DNA of 11,686 nucleotides from an uncultured Bacilli bacterium (GTDB taxonomy: Bacteria; Bacillota_I; Bacilli_A; RF39; UBA660): positions 1-11,686 of the forward strand of contig CANQER010000023.1 of NCBI GenBank assembly GCA_947595415.1, in the 5' to 3' direction. Positions within the stretch are counted from its first letter, which is position 1; every line of letters begins with the position of its first letter. This document shows, piece by piece, positions 1 through 7,492 of the stretch. The position numbers and the translations under genes are program-made. The notes below the pieces were generated by a model that saw nothing but the letters and a program-made list of their open reading frames with translations, did not search any database and was not told where the DNA came from.

Positions 1-384
1 GTAGAACTAGCTAAAAAGGGTAGTATGATAATCTTTTCATCACATAGAATGGAACATGTTGAACTATTTTGTAAAAAACTAGTTGTTTTAGTAAAAGGAA
101 AATCAGTTTTAAGTGGTTACTTAAAAGATATAAAAGAAGATTATCGAAAAAAAAATATCTTTATTAAAAGTGATGTTCCAAAAGAAAAGATACTAGCTAT
201 AAAAGGTGTTTTAAAAGTAAATGAAAACATCGATGAATTAGAAGTAAAAATCGAAGATGACAGTGTAGTGGAAAAAGTATTTGCTTTAGTATCAAAATAT
301 AAAAACACAACTAAATTTGTTGTTGAACAACCATCATTAAATGAAATTTTTATAGCTAAAGTAGGTGAAAGTTATGAAAAGTAA
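1..384 (+). CDS. ABC transporter ATP-binding protein, NatA/CcmA type (C-terminal part only)
   Basis: The 5' end is cut off by the window; the frame is open from base 1 and 127 residues remain. The visible part opens just before the H-loop (switch histidine) of an ABC ATPase, in the context IIFSSHRMEHVE, the usual form in ABC-2 exporters of the NatA/YhaQ/Bcr type, where 'SSH-E-' closes the nucleotide-binding domain. The rest is the accessory C-terminal domain (DUF4162-like) seen in this family. Walker A, Q-loop, signature and Walker B lie outside the window. It overlaps the next gene by 11 bases and that gene is an ABC-2 permease, so the pair should form one exporter that hydrolyses ATP at the inner face of the membrane. 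The substrate cannot be told; relatives move sodium ions, peptides or drugs. The ATG at 25 is internal, not a start. Confidence 0.88.
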   Translation, partial: VELAKKGSMIIFSSHRMEHVELFCKKLVVLVKGKSVLSGYLKDIKEDYRKKNIFIKSDVPKEKILAIKGVLKVNENIDELEVKIEDDSVVEKVFALVSKYKNTTKFVVEQPSLNEIFIAKVGESYEK

Positions 385-1681
385 ACTAAATTATTTAACC
401 AGTGTTAGTTTAAAAAGAAAAATAAAAACTAAATGGTTTGTTTTAGCTAATATCCTTTTAGCTATTGGAATAATAGGGATTATAAATGTCGATCACATAA
501 TTAGTTTTTTTGGTGGTGATTTTAACGAAAAAGAACAAATATATGTAATTGATAACACCAATAAAGCTTATGATATATTTGAAAACCAAATAAAAACAAT
601 TCAAACTAGTCTTAATGATGAACAAGATTATGAAATTCACAAATACCAAAAAAACATCGAAGAAGCTAAAAAACTAGCTAAAGACGATGACAAAAATACG
701 ATTATTATCTTTAATGATGATGAAAAAGACGTTTTACAAGTTGAAATTATCTCTAATAGTTATATTGATACATTTGACTACCAGTTTTTATCTTCAGCCT
801 TAAACGCTACAAAAAGCACCTTAGCTTTAGAAAAAACCAATATCAGTAGTGAACAACTAGCAATGATTCAAAATCCTGTCTCAATAAAAAGAACAATCTT
901 AGATGAAAATAAAAAATCAGAAGATGAAAACATGGAAATGATAATGACTATGGTTTTCCCAGTAATAATTTTACCATTTTTCATGTTAACAATCTTTTTA
1001 GTCCAAATGATAGGTGCAGAAGTAAACGATGAAAAATCAACTAGAGGAATGGAAATAATAATATCAAATGTTTCCCCAAAAACTCATTTCTTTTCGAAAG
1101 TTTTAGCAGGTAACATATTCGTCTTACTTCAAGGTCTTTTATTACTTGTATTCTCAGGTATAGGATTATTCATTAGAAACCTATTTAAATCAAGCAAAAC
1201 CTCAGAACTAACAACCTATATAGGTGATATAATAAATCCAATTTTAAATAGTGATTTAGGAAGACAACTAATATATATCATTCCTCTTGCATTAATTTTA
1301 ATGATTTTAACCTTCCTAGCTTACTCTTTACTAGCAGGAATACTAGCTTCTATTACCACAAATACAGAAGATTTCCAACAACTTCAAACCCCAATTATGG
1401 TTATTTTATTAATAGGTTATTTCCTAGCTACCATGGCAGGTATGTTTGAAGGTTCAATTTTTATAAAAATAATATCTTATATTCCTTTGATATCAGCTAT
1501 ATTATCCCCATCCTTGTTAGTTTTAGGACAGATTGGAATATTTGATGTTATAATCTCAATTATATTCTTACTAGGACTTATTTACCTTTTAATAAAATAT
1601 GGTTTAAGAATATATAAAGTAGGTATTTTAAATTATACCTCAAAAGATTTATGGAAAAAAATGTTTAAAGCTTTAAAATAG
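374..1681 (+). CDS. ABC-2 type transporter permease, NatB family
   Basis: Integral membrane partner of the preceding ATPase, 435 residues. I chose ATG 374 over GTG 365 because AGGTG at 363-367 sits six bases before it. Layout: one membrane span at about 20-38, an extracytoplasmic region at about 40-188 rich in Lys, Asp and Glu, then roughly six spans (about 189-212, 244-267, 300-327, 340-357, 363-386, 389-409). Between spans two and three is NDEKSTRGMEIIISNVSP (218-235), the cytoplasmic coupling segment typical of NatB/ABC2_membrane_3 proteins. Length and topology fit full-size NatB proteins such as B. subtilis NatB and YhaP. The 11-base overlap with the ATPase implies translational coupling. 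The family includes sodium extrusion pumps, but the substrate here is not determined by sequence. A terminator follows directly. Confidence 0.87.
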   Translation: MKSKLNYLTSVSLKRKIKTKWFVLANILLAIGIIGIINVDHIISFFGGDFNEKEQIYVIDNTNKAYDIFENQIKTIQTSLNDEQDYEIHKYQKNIEEAKKLAKDDDKNTIIIFNDDEKDVLQVEIISNSYIDTFDYQFLSSALNATKSTLALEKTNISSEQLAMIQNPVSIKRTILDENKKSEDENMEMIMTMVFPVIILPFFMLTIFLVQMIGAEVNDEKSTRGMEIIISNVSPKTHFFSKVLAGNIFVLLQGLLLLVFSGIGLFIRNLFKSSKTSELTTYIGDIINPILNSDLGRQLIYIIPLALILMILTFLAYSLLAGILASITTNTEDFQQLQTPIMVILLIGYFLATMAGMFEGSIFIKIISYIPLISAILSPSLLVLGQIGIFDVIISIIFLLGLIYLLIKYGLRIYKVGILNYTSKDLWKKMFKALK

Positions 1682-1705
1682 AAAAGTCGTTTGACTTTTT
1701 TATTA
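1682..1705 (+). terminator. Rho-independent terminator after the NatAB-type operon
   Basis: Seven-base stem AAAAGTC (1682-1688) and GACTTTT (1693-1699) with a GTTT loop, running into a T-rich tail, immediately after the permease stop. The stem is AT-rich and modest. Its 3' arm also contributes the -35 box of the next promoter. Confidence 0.65.
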
Positions 1706-1720
1706 TACCTTTGATAAAAT
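1691..1720 (+). promoter_or_regulatory. Predicted sigma-A promoter of the two-component operon
   Basis: -35 TTGACT at 1691-1696 and -10 TAAAAT at 1715-1720 with 18 bases between them, and TGA just before the -10 giving an extended -10 element. The -10 ends 15 bases before the chosen ATG, so the leader is very short, with the GGGTG ribosome site at 1726-1730 inside it. Confidence 0.55.
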
Positions 1721-1735
1721 TAAATGGGTGATAAG

Positions 1736-2404
1736 ATGAATTTACTATTAATTGAAGATGACGAATCAATTAGATTAGGACTTAAATATTATTTAGAACA
1801 AGAAAACTTTCATATCCTAGAAGCTAGTAATATAAAAGAAGCTTTAAAACAAATTAGTAATAAAATAGATCTAGTCCTACTTGATATAAACTTACCTGAT
1901 GGTAATGGTTTTGATTTGTTTCAAACTATAAAACAAAAAAAAGATATTCCAATTATATTTCTAACAGCTAATGATATGGAAGTATCAATAGTAAAAGGAC
2001 TAGATATGGGAGCAGACGACTATATAACTAAACCATTTAAAGCTCGTGAACTTTATTCTAGAATAAAAACAGTTTTAAGAAGAAGTAATAAAAATATATC
2101 TAATGTTATAAAAATAAAAGATATTGTTATAGATATGACGCAAGCTAAAGTTTTTAAAAATGGGAATGATGTTTTCTTAACTGCTTTAGAATATAAAATT
2201 TTACTTATTCTCGCCACAAACCCTAATAAAGTTTTCACTAGAGAAAAAATACTATCTGATATTTGGGATGTTAATGAAGAATATGTAAATGATAATACAC
2301 TTACTGTTTATATCAAAAGAATAAGAGAAAAAATAGAAAATGATCCAACTAATCCTGAAATAATTATTACTGTAAGAGGACTTGGATATAAGGTAGAAAT
2401 ATGA
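1736..2404 (+). CDS. OmpR/PhoB-family response regulator
   Basis: DNA-binding response regulator of 222 residues, the partner of the kinase that follows. I chose ATG 1736 because GGGTG (1726-1730) is placed correctly for it and the protein then begins MNLLLIEDDE as OmpR-family receivers do; an upstream ATG at 1724 lacks a ribosome site. Receiver domain at about 1-115: acidic pair D8-D9, phosphoacceptor D50 in LLDINLPDG, switch T77 in FLTAND, and K99 in DDYITKPF, so all catalytic positions are present. The winged-helix domain occupies about 125-222, with the recognition region near DNTLTVYIKRIREKI and the closing RGLGYKVEI hairpin. The stop TGA overlaps the kinase start (ATGA at 2401-2404), so the two are translated together. 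Its likely target is the palindrome at 3613-3626 before the ABC genes, which would make it an activator of the transporter. Within the family I cannot tell a BceR-like from a VanR-like regulator with certainty. Confidence 0.93.
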   Translation: MNLLLIEDDESIRLGLKYYLEQENFHILEASNIKEALKQISNKIDLVLLDINLPDGNGFDLFQTIKQKKDIPIIFLTANDMEVSIVKGLDMGADDYITKPFKARELYSRIKTVLRRSNKNISNVIKIKDIVIDMTQAKVFKNGNDVFLTALEYKILLILATNPNKVFTREKILSDIWDVNEEYVNDNTLTVYIKRIREKIENDPTNPEIIITVRGLGYKVEI

Positions 2405-3615
2405 AAAATAACGAATTTTTAAAATTAATAGTTTATGAAGTTATATTTATTACCATTATAGTTTTATTAAATATTAGTTTTTTTTACTACAACTTCAATA
2501 ATTATAAAAAATATTTAAACTACAATAACTCATTAATAATTGGTAATATTTTAAAAAATCATCCATCCTTAGAAAGTGAAATTATCAAAAACATTCAAAC
2601 AAGTGATCTAAAAATAGGCCAAGAATTTTTAGAAAAATATAGCCTAGATGATATAGCTAATTTAGAATATTTGGATAATTTAAAAAAATTCAAAAAAGAT
2701 ATGTTTTTAAACAACGTAATATTTGCTTTAATATCAATTTTAATAGTTTTAATAGTAAATATATTATTTATCTTAAAAATATATAAAAAGATAAGAAATA
2801 TAGATATTTATTTAAACAAAGTTTTACAAGGAAATTATAATTTAGATATAATTGACTACAATGAAGGAGATATTAGTAATCTTAAAAACGATATCTATAA
2901 AATAACAGTAATGCTTAAAAAACAAGCAAATGATTTAAAAAAAGAAAAAAAGTATTTAGAAGATACCCTATCTGATATATCTCATCAAATAAAGACTCCT
3001 TTAACTAGTATGTATGTAATAAACGATCTATTAGTAGAAGATGTTTTGAACGAAACTCAAAAACAAGAAATGTTAGTAAAAAATAAAAACCAATTAGAAC
3101 GAATTGAATGGTTAGTAACATCTCTTTTAAACATGTCGATGATGGATAGTGGAACAATTAAATTCAAAAAAGAAAAAGTTAATGTTTTAAATTTAATAAA
3201 TGAAGCATTAGAACCTTTAAAAATACCAATTGAAATCAAAAACCTTGAATTAGAAGTTTTAAAAGATCCAAATATATTTATAACTGCTGACTATAAATGG
3301 ACTAAAGAAGCTTTAATAAATATTATCAAAAATGCTTATGAACATACAGATAAAGGAAAAATTACCATTAGTTTTACTGATAATCCAATTTATACTGAAA
3401 TAAGTATTAAAGATAGTGGTTGTGGTATTAGAAAAAAAGATTTACCTCATATTTTTGAAAGGTTTTATAAAACTAACAGTAAATCAAATAGTATTGGTAT
3501 AGGATTAAACTTAGCTTTAAAGATAATCCAAAAACAAAATGGCAATATTTTAGTTGAAAGTAAAATAAATAAAGGAACAACTTTTAAAATCCAAATATAC
3601 AAAAATATAATATGA
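2401..3615 (+). CDS. Sensor histidine kinase with a short extracytoplasmic sensor loop
   Basis: Membrane kinase of 404 residues. Spans at about 10-32 and 104-127 flank an extracytoplasmic loop of about 70 residues with many charged residues. A HAMP-like linker follows (about 128-180). The H-box is SDISHQIKTPLTS with the phosphorylated H195. The ATPase domain has the N-box NIIKNAYEH (N307, N311), G1 box DSGCG (338-342), F-box FERFYK (352-357) and G2 box GIGLN (366-370), so it looks fully active. The SHQIKTP form of the H-box is common in Firmicute kinases next to peptide-responsive ABC transporters. However, true BceS-type kinases lack a real extracellular loop and sense through the transporter; this loop is longer, so it may bind a ligand itself. 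It starts in an ATGA overlap with the regulator. Confidence 0.93.
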   Translation: MKNNEFLKLIVYEVIFITIIVLLNISFFYYNFNNYKKYLNYNNSLIIGNILKNHPSLESEIIKNIQTSDLKIGQEFLEKYSLDDIANLEYLDNLKKFKKDMFLNNVIFALISILIVLIVNILFILKIYKKIRNIDIYLNKVLQGNYNLDIIDYNEGDISNLKNDIYKITVMLKKQANDLKKEKKYLEDTLSDISHQIKTPLTSMYVINDLLVEDVLNETQKQEMLVKNKNQLERIEWLVTSLLNMSMMDSGTIKFKKEKVNVLNLINEALEPLKIPIEIKNLELEVLKDPNIFITADYKWTKEALINIIKNAYEHTDKGKITISFTDNPIYTEISIKDSGCGIRKKDLPHIFERFYKTNSKSNSIGIGLNLALKIIQKQNGNILVESKINKGTTFKIQIYKNII

Positions 3616-3626
3616 CAAAATTGTAA
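3613..3626 (+). promoter_or_regulatory. Candidate response-regulator operator, BceR-type palindrome
   Basis: The sequence TGACA-AAAT-TGTAA fits exactly the TNACA-N4-TGTAA motif that I recall being reported for regulators of BceRS-like systems. It begins at the kinase stop codon and its centre lies about 41 bases before the -10 box of the ABC promoter, a normal place for an activator. A pair of AGTCA direct repeats (3634-3638 and 3645-3649), 11 bases apart and so on the same helix face, lies between it and the -10 and could be an additional or alternative site, as OmpR-family proteins often bind such repeats. Confidence 0.5.
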
Positions 3627-3637
3627 TCTAAATAGTC

Positions 3638-3666
3638 ATAATAAAGTCACATATTCTAGATATAAT
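3638..3666 (+). promoter_or_regulatory. Predicted activator-dependent promoter of the ABC transporter genes
   Basis: Perfect -10 TATAAT at 3661-3666, but the bases 17 upstream (ATAATA, 3638-3643) are a poor -35, and the TGn extension is absent, unlike most other predicted promoters in this window. A weak -35 preceded by a palindromic operator is the usual design of a promoter that a response regulator switches on. The transporter genes could also receive read-through from the two-component genes, as no terminator separates them. Confidence 0.5.
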
Positions 3667-3687
3667 TAAAACAGGAAGGGAGATATT

Positions 3688-4371
3688 ATGGAAATATTGA
3701 AAGTTGAAAATTTAAGTAAACACTATGGTAATGAAGATACTAAAGTAATAGCTTTAGATAATGTTAGTTTTAGTGTTTCCAAAGGCGACTTTGTAGCGAT
3801 TGTAGGAGCTAGTGGAAGTGGAAAATCTACTCTTTTACATATTTTAGGAGGAGTTGATAGACCTACAAGTGGTAAAGTTTATGTAGATGGAGAAGATGTT
3901 TACAAATTAAACGAAACTAATTTAGCTATCTTTAGAAGAAGACAAGTAGGATTAATCTATCAATTTTATAATTTGATACCTGTTTTAAATGTCTTAGAAA
4001 ATATTACTTTACCTATTTTACTTGACAACAAAAAAGTTGATCATGAATATTTGAATGAGTTAGTTGAAACTTTAGGATTAGCCAATAGAGTTAATCATCT
4101 ACCAAATCAGTTATCTGGAGGACAACAACAAAGAGTATCAATTGGTAGAGCCCTTATGAATCGACCAGCTATTTTACTCGCAGATGAACCAACAGGTAAC
4201 CTTGATAGTAAAGCTAGTAAAGAAATAGTTGAACTTTTAAAAATATCTAATAAAAAATACCATCAAACTATTATTATGATTACCCATGATAATTCACTTG
4301 CATTAAATGCTAATCGTATTATTACTTTAGAAGATGGTAAAATTATAAGTGATGAGAAGATACGCAAATGA
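3688..4371 (+). CDS. ABC transporter ATP-binding protein, MacB/LolD/BceA type
   Basis: ATPase of 227 residues, complete, with AAGGGAG (3676-3682) five bases before the ATG. Walker A GASGSGKST (40-48), Q-loop Q92 in IYQFYNLIP, signature LSGGQQQR (142-149), Walker B ILLADEP (162-168) with catalytic E167, D-loop NLDSKAS (171-177), and switch H200 in MITHD. QFYNLIPVLNVLEN and the short length assign it to the ATPases that pair with FtsX-fold permeases (MacB, LolD, BceA), which act by mechanotransmission rather than ordinary passage through a pore. Its TGA stop overlaps the permease ATG (ATGA at 4368-4371). With the adjoining two-component system it suggests sensing of, or resistance to, cell-wall-active peptides; this role is inferred from context. 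Confidence 0.94.
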   Translation: MEILKVENLSKHYGNEDTKVIALDNVSFSVSKGDFVAIVGASGSGKSTLLHILGGVDRPTSGKVYVDGEDVYKLNETNLAIFRRRQVGLIYQFYNLIPVLNVLENITLPILLDNKKVDHEYLNELVETLGLANRVNHLPNQLSGGQQQRVSIGRALMNRPAILLADEPTGNLDSKASKEIVELLKISNKKYHQTIIMITHDNSLALNANRIITLEDGKIISDEKIRK

Positions 4372-6857
4372 ATATTTTAAATAAACTTACTATAAAACAT
4401 CTAACCATGAATAAAAAAAGAACGATAGTTACTATCATTGGGATAATTCTATCGACAGCTTTAATGGTTGGGATTGGACTTTTATTTTCATCAATGCGTG
4501 ATTACATGGTAAAAGAAGTTACACATATTAGTGGTAAACACCATGTAAATTTTGAAAATATTAGTAAAGAAAATTTAGATATTTTAAAAAATAATGTAAC
4601 AATCGAAGAACTATACTATCAAAGTGAAATGGGCTTTGGAAAGATTAAGGATAATACTTATTTTTATATAGGTAAAGCAGATTCTAAGTTTTTAGATAAT
4701 ATCAATATTACAAAGGGAAGAAAACCTAATAATTCTAAAGAAATTGTTATAAATAGTAACCTTGCTAGTATTCTTCATAAACAAGTAGGTGAAGAAGTAC
4801 AGTTAGAATATGGTCAAAGAAAATATAAAAATAAAATTCTTCATCTAAATGATGAATATCAAGATAATGAAACACTAATAAACCTTAAAAAAGTAAAATA
4901 CAAAATCGTAGGAATAAGTGAAAAATCATTTGATAATAATTACTATTTAGATATCAGTAATATTTATACTTATGATGATAATATATCTGACTTTAATAAG
5001 TTATATTTGATATATAAAGATACAAACAACATTTTAGAAAAAACAGAAAAAATAGCTAAAAATTTAAACATCGAAAAAGTAGATTATAACTATGATTTAT
5101 TAAGTTTATATGGTCAAAGTAAATATAATAATATAAATAGTAGTATTAGTAAAATCATAATTATCGTTTTAACTATTATTGCAGTTGGTTGTATTATTGT
5201 AATTTATAATTCCTTTGCTATATCTGTAATGGAGCGAAAAAAACAATTTGGGTTATTTTCAAGTATAGGCGCAACTAGAAAACAAATTAGAAAAACAGTT
5301 TTATTTGAAGCCTTTATTGTAGGATTTATAGGTATAACTTTAGGAATACTAAGTAGTATTTTAGGTATTTGGGTTGTACTTCAAGTAATAAACAGTCTAT
5401 TAAAAGAAATGTTTGAATTTAAACTATCATTAGTTATATATCCATTATTTATCATAATTCCTGTTATATTTATGATACTAGTTATTTTAATTTCTGCCTT
5501 TTTACCATCATTTCAAGCTAGTAGAATTTCACCTATAAATGCAATTAGACAAAATGATGATATCAAAGGTAAAAAAGTAAAAACTAGAAAATTTATCAAA
5601 AAACTATTTGGTTTTGAAGGAGAACTTGCATTAAAAAATATAAAACGAAGTAAGAAAAAATATCGTATTACAGTTTTATCTTTAATTGTAAGTATTGTCT
5701 TATTTATTTCATTTTCAACATTCTTAGACTATGGAACATCAAGTAGTGAAGAATTTATTGGTAGTATTGATTATGATCTATATGTTTATAACTATTCTGA
5801 AAATAGTAAAGTAAACGATATTTTTAGTAAAATCATCAAAAATAAAGAAGTAGAAGATTATTTTATTCAAAATGATTATTATAATTTTGTAAGTAAAAGT
5901 TTTGATAAGAATGATTTTATTTGTGAAAATAATTGTTATGATGAATTTATCACCTATGATGATTATATTGGTGTTAAATTAATTGCAGTAGATAAAAATA
6001 CTTATAATAAATTAATTACTAAATATAACTTAGAAAAAGGATCTAGTATTCTTATCAATAGATACAATAAAATTGATTATAAAAACAACAACAGAAAAAC
6101 TTATAGTAGTAAAATTTTATCCCAAGTAAAAGAAAACATCGAAGTTTGTGTAGATGTAGATAATAAGTGTAGTAAAATTAGTAATGTAAAAATCTTAAAT
6201 GATGTTCCAATGGGAGTAAAAGAATATACTTATGATGATTCTTTAAATATAATTGTTCCCTATAGTGATTTAAACTCTTTATTAGAACCTTTAGTAGAAC
6301 GTAGTTATTATGGAAAAAATCTTTATATCAAATCTTCCAATTATGATGAACTTGAAAAATACATCGATGAGGTTTTAAAAAGTAACAGTTCTGGTATGGA
6401 ATATGTTAATGTAGCTAAACAATTTAAACTTCAAAAAAACTTAATTTTAGTAATAAAAATACTTTTATATGGATTTATCAGTTTAGTTACCTTAATTGGA
6501 GTAACTAGTGTATTTAACACTATAAACACTAGTATAGCATTAAGAAGAAGAGAATTTGCGATGTTAAGAAGTGTAGGTATTACCCCATTATCATTTAATA
6601 AAATGTTACGTTTTGAAAGCTTATTTGTAGGACTAAAATCACTAGTTTATGCAATACCTCTATCGTTAGTAATAGTTATTTTATTCCATTTATCATTTGG
6701 GGAAATCGTTTCATTTGACAGTATTATTTTACCTATAAAAGCTATTTTACTTGCTATAATTGGTGTATTTATAATCGTATTTGTAACAATGAAATACTCA
6801 ACTAATAAAATAAAAAAAGAAAACATTTTAGATGCAATTCGTGAAGAAAACATTTAA
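4368..6857 (+). CDS. Large ABC permease with two FtsX domains
   Basis: Membrane partner of the ATPase just upstream, 829 residues. Predicted eight-span layout: span 1 (about 19-40), extracytoplasmic domain 1 (about 45-260), spans 2-4 (about 262-282, 312-342, 356-380), a cytoplasmic linker (about 385-433), span 5 (about 434-455), extracytoplasmic domain 2 (about 456-690), spans 6-8 (about 692-715, 750-775, 788-808). Each half carries the FtsX signature after its second span: MERKKQFGLFSSIGATRKQI near 288-307 and RRREFAMLRSVGITP near 726-740. This duplicated architecture differs from the BceB type, which has ten spans and one large loop, and resembles the 'putative ABC transport system permease' proteins common in Clostridia and Bacilli. 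The second outer domain holds two close cysteine pairs (C519/C523 and C594/C601). Likely function is antimicrobial-peptide defence or envelope maintenance; the substrate is unknown. Confidence 0.88.
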   Translation: MNILNKLTIKHLTMNKKRTIVTIIGIILSTALMVGIGLLFSSMRDYMVKEVTHISGKHHVNFENISKENLDILKNNVTIEELYYQSEMGFGKIKDNTYFYIGKADSKFLDNINITKGRKPNNSKEIVINSNLASILHKQVGEEVQLEYGQRKYKNKILHLNDEYQDNETLINLKKVKYKIVGISEKSFDNNYYLDISNIYTYDDNISDFNKLYLIYKDTNNILEKTEKIAKNLNIEKVDYNYDLLSLYGQSKYNNINSSISKIIIIVLTIIAVGCIIVIYNSFAISVMERKKQFGLFSSIGATRKQIRKTVLFEAFIVGFIGITLGILSSILGIWVVLQVINSLLKEMFEFKLSLVIYPLFIIIPVIFMILVILISAFLPSFQASRISPINAIRQNDDIKGKKVKTRKFIKKLFGFEGELALKNIKRSKKKYRITVLSLIVSIVLFISFSTFLDYGTSSSEEFIGSIDYDLYVYNYSENSKVNDIFSKIIKNKEVEDYFIQNDYYNFVSKSFDKNDFICENNCYDEFITYDDYIGVKLIAVDKNTYNKLITKYNLEKGSSILINRYNKIDYKNNNRKTYSSKILSQVKENIEVCVDVDNKCSKISNVKILNDVPMGVKEYTYDDSLNIIVPYSDLNSLLEPLVERSYYGKNLYIKSSNYDELEKYIDEVLKSNSSGMEYVNVAKQFKLQKNLILVIKILLYGFISLVTLIGVTSVFNTINTSIALRRREFAMLRSVGITPLSFNKMLRFESLFVGLKSLVYAIPLSLVIVILFHLSFGEIVSFDSIILPIKAILLAIIGVFIIVFVTMKYSTNKIKKENILDAIREENI

Positions 6858-6868
6858 AATGTTTTTTT
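6847..6868 (+). terminator. Terminator overlapping the permease stop codon
   Basis: Eight-base stem AAAACATT (6847-6854) and AATGTTTT (6858-6865) around a three-base loop, with a T-run to 6868. The stop TAA (6855-6857) forms the loop. The stem is AT-rich but the pattern is clear; it separates the ABC operon from cotE. Confidence 0.65.
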
Positions 6869-6870
6869 GT

Positions 6871-6899
6871 GCACTTTTAACTATTTTAAGCATAAATTA
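6871..6899 (+). promoter_or_regulatory. Candidate sporulation promoter (sigma-K or sigma-E type) before cotE
   Basis: CATAAATTA at 6891-6899 fits the sigma-K -10 pattern CATAnnnTA completely, and as CATAAATT it fits seven of eight positions of the sigma-E pattern CATACAnT. GCACT at 6871-6875 is a four-of-five match to the sigma-K -35 (GMACM), 15 bases away. No acceptable sigma-A pair lies in this interval. B. subtilis cotE is read by sigma-E and sigma-K, which agrees. CATA strings are frequent in DNA this rich in A and T, so this is suggestive only. Confidence 0.4.
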
Positions 6900-6918
6900 A
6901 AGTGAGGGGTGAATGTAT

Positions 6919-7452
6919 ATGGCATCATTTAAAGAGATTGTAACCAAAGCAATTATTGGTAAAGGCAAAAAATATTTTAAGAACAATTATACAATCAGTA
7001 CAACTGATAAACCCACAACAGTACTTGGATGTTGGGTTATAAATCACAAATTTAAAGGATATAAAACGGGCGATAAAATTGGAGTAGATGGATCATATGA
7101 TGTAAATATATGGTATTCATATGATAACGATAGTAAAACAACAGTTGTTAATCAAAAAATCGATTACAATGAATTATTTAATGTAAAAATTAAAGAAAAT
7201 GCTGATTTAACAGGTGATACTGATATAATTGTTAGGACTTTAAAACAACCATCATGTTCAGGAGTAAACATTGAAAATGATGGATCTATTTCCTTTGATA
7301 TCGAAAAAGAATTAGGAGTAGAAATAGTAGGGGAAACTAAAATGAAAATATCTATTGAAGATGACGAAGAACCATGGGATGAAATAGATGATGATGTAGA
7401 TGAAGAAGTTTTAAACGAAATTGATGAAAATGTTGATGAAAAATACATATAA
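6919..7452 (+). CDS. cotE: Outer spore coat morphogenetic protein CotE
   Basis: Protein of 177 residues, close to the 181 of B. subtilis CotE, which directs assembly of the outer coat around the forespore by binding SpoIVA and inner coat proteins and recruiting outer coat proteins. I start it at ATG 6919, seven bases after AGGGGTG (6905-6911); the ATG at 6913 is too close to that site. From memory of the B. subtilis sequence, shared motifs run in order: KEIVTKAIIGKG (5-16), TVLGCWVINHKF (34-45), the signature YDVNIWYSYDNDSKT (60-74), LKQPSC (108-113), EIVGETK (135-141), and an acidic Asp/Glu tail (147-174) with one Trp, as in CotE. It stands alone between two terminators. It implies sporulation capability or a recently lost one. 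A different role for the family is not known to me. Confidence 0.9.
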   Translation: MASFKEIVTKAIIGKGKKYFKNNYTISTTDKPTTVLGCWVINHKFKGYKTGDKIGVDGSYDVNIWYSYDNDSKTTVVNQKIDYNELFNVKIKENADLTGDTDIIVRTLKQPSCSGVNIENDGSISFDIEKELGVEIVGETKMKISIEDDEEPWDEIDDDVDEEVLNEIDENVDEKYI

Positions 7453-7454
7453 TT

Positions 7455-7492
7455 AAGTGTCAACCAAAAAACGTTGACACTTCGTTTTTTTT
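7455..7492 (+). terminator. Strong terminator after cotE
   Basis: Perfect ten-base inverted repeat AAGTGTCAAC (7455-7464) and GTTGACACTT (7473-7482) with an eight-base A-rich loop, then CG and a run of eight T (7485-7492). It begins just past the cotE stop. The 3' arm contains TTGACA, the -35 box of the rpsP promoter. Confidence 0.85.

Noticed and set aside
365..373. GTG 365 as the start of the NatB-type permease
   Set aside because: The ribosome site AGGTG (363-367) overlaps this codon and is properly spaced for ATG 374.
1..6857. The whole left half as one antimicrobial-resistance island acquired by transfer
   Set aside because: No insertion sequence, integrase, attachment repeat or change in base composition is visible, and a terminator separates the NatAB-type genes from the two-component and ABC genes.
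7164..7463. Minus-strand 99-residue open frame opposite cotE, rich in serine
   Set aside because: It is the complement of the Asp/Glu-coding tail of cotE (GAT/GAA read as ATC/TTC), which naturally gives Ser, Ile and Phe; it has no ribosome site and runs through the terminator.
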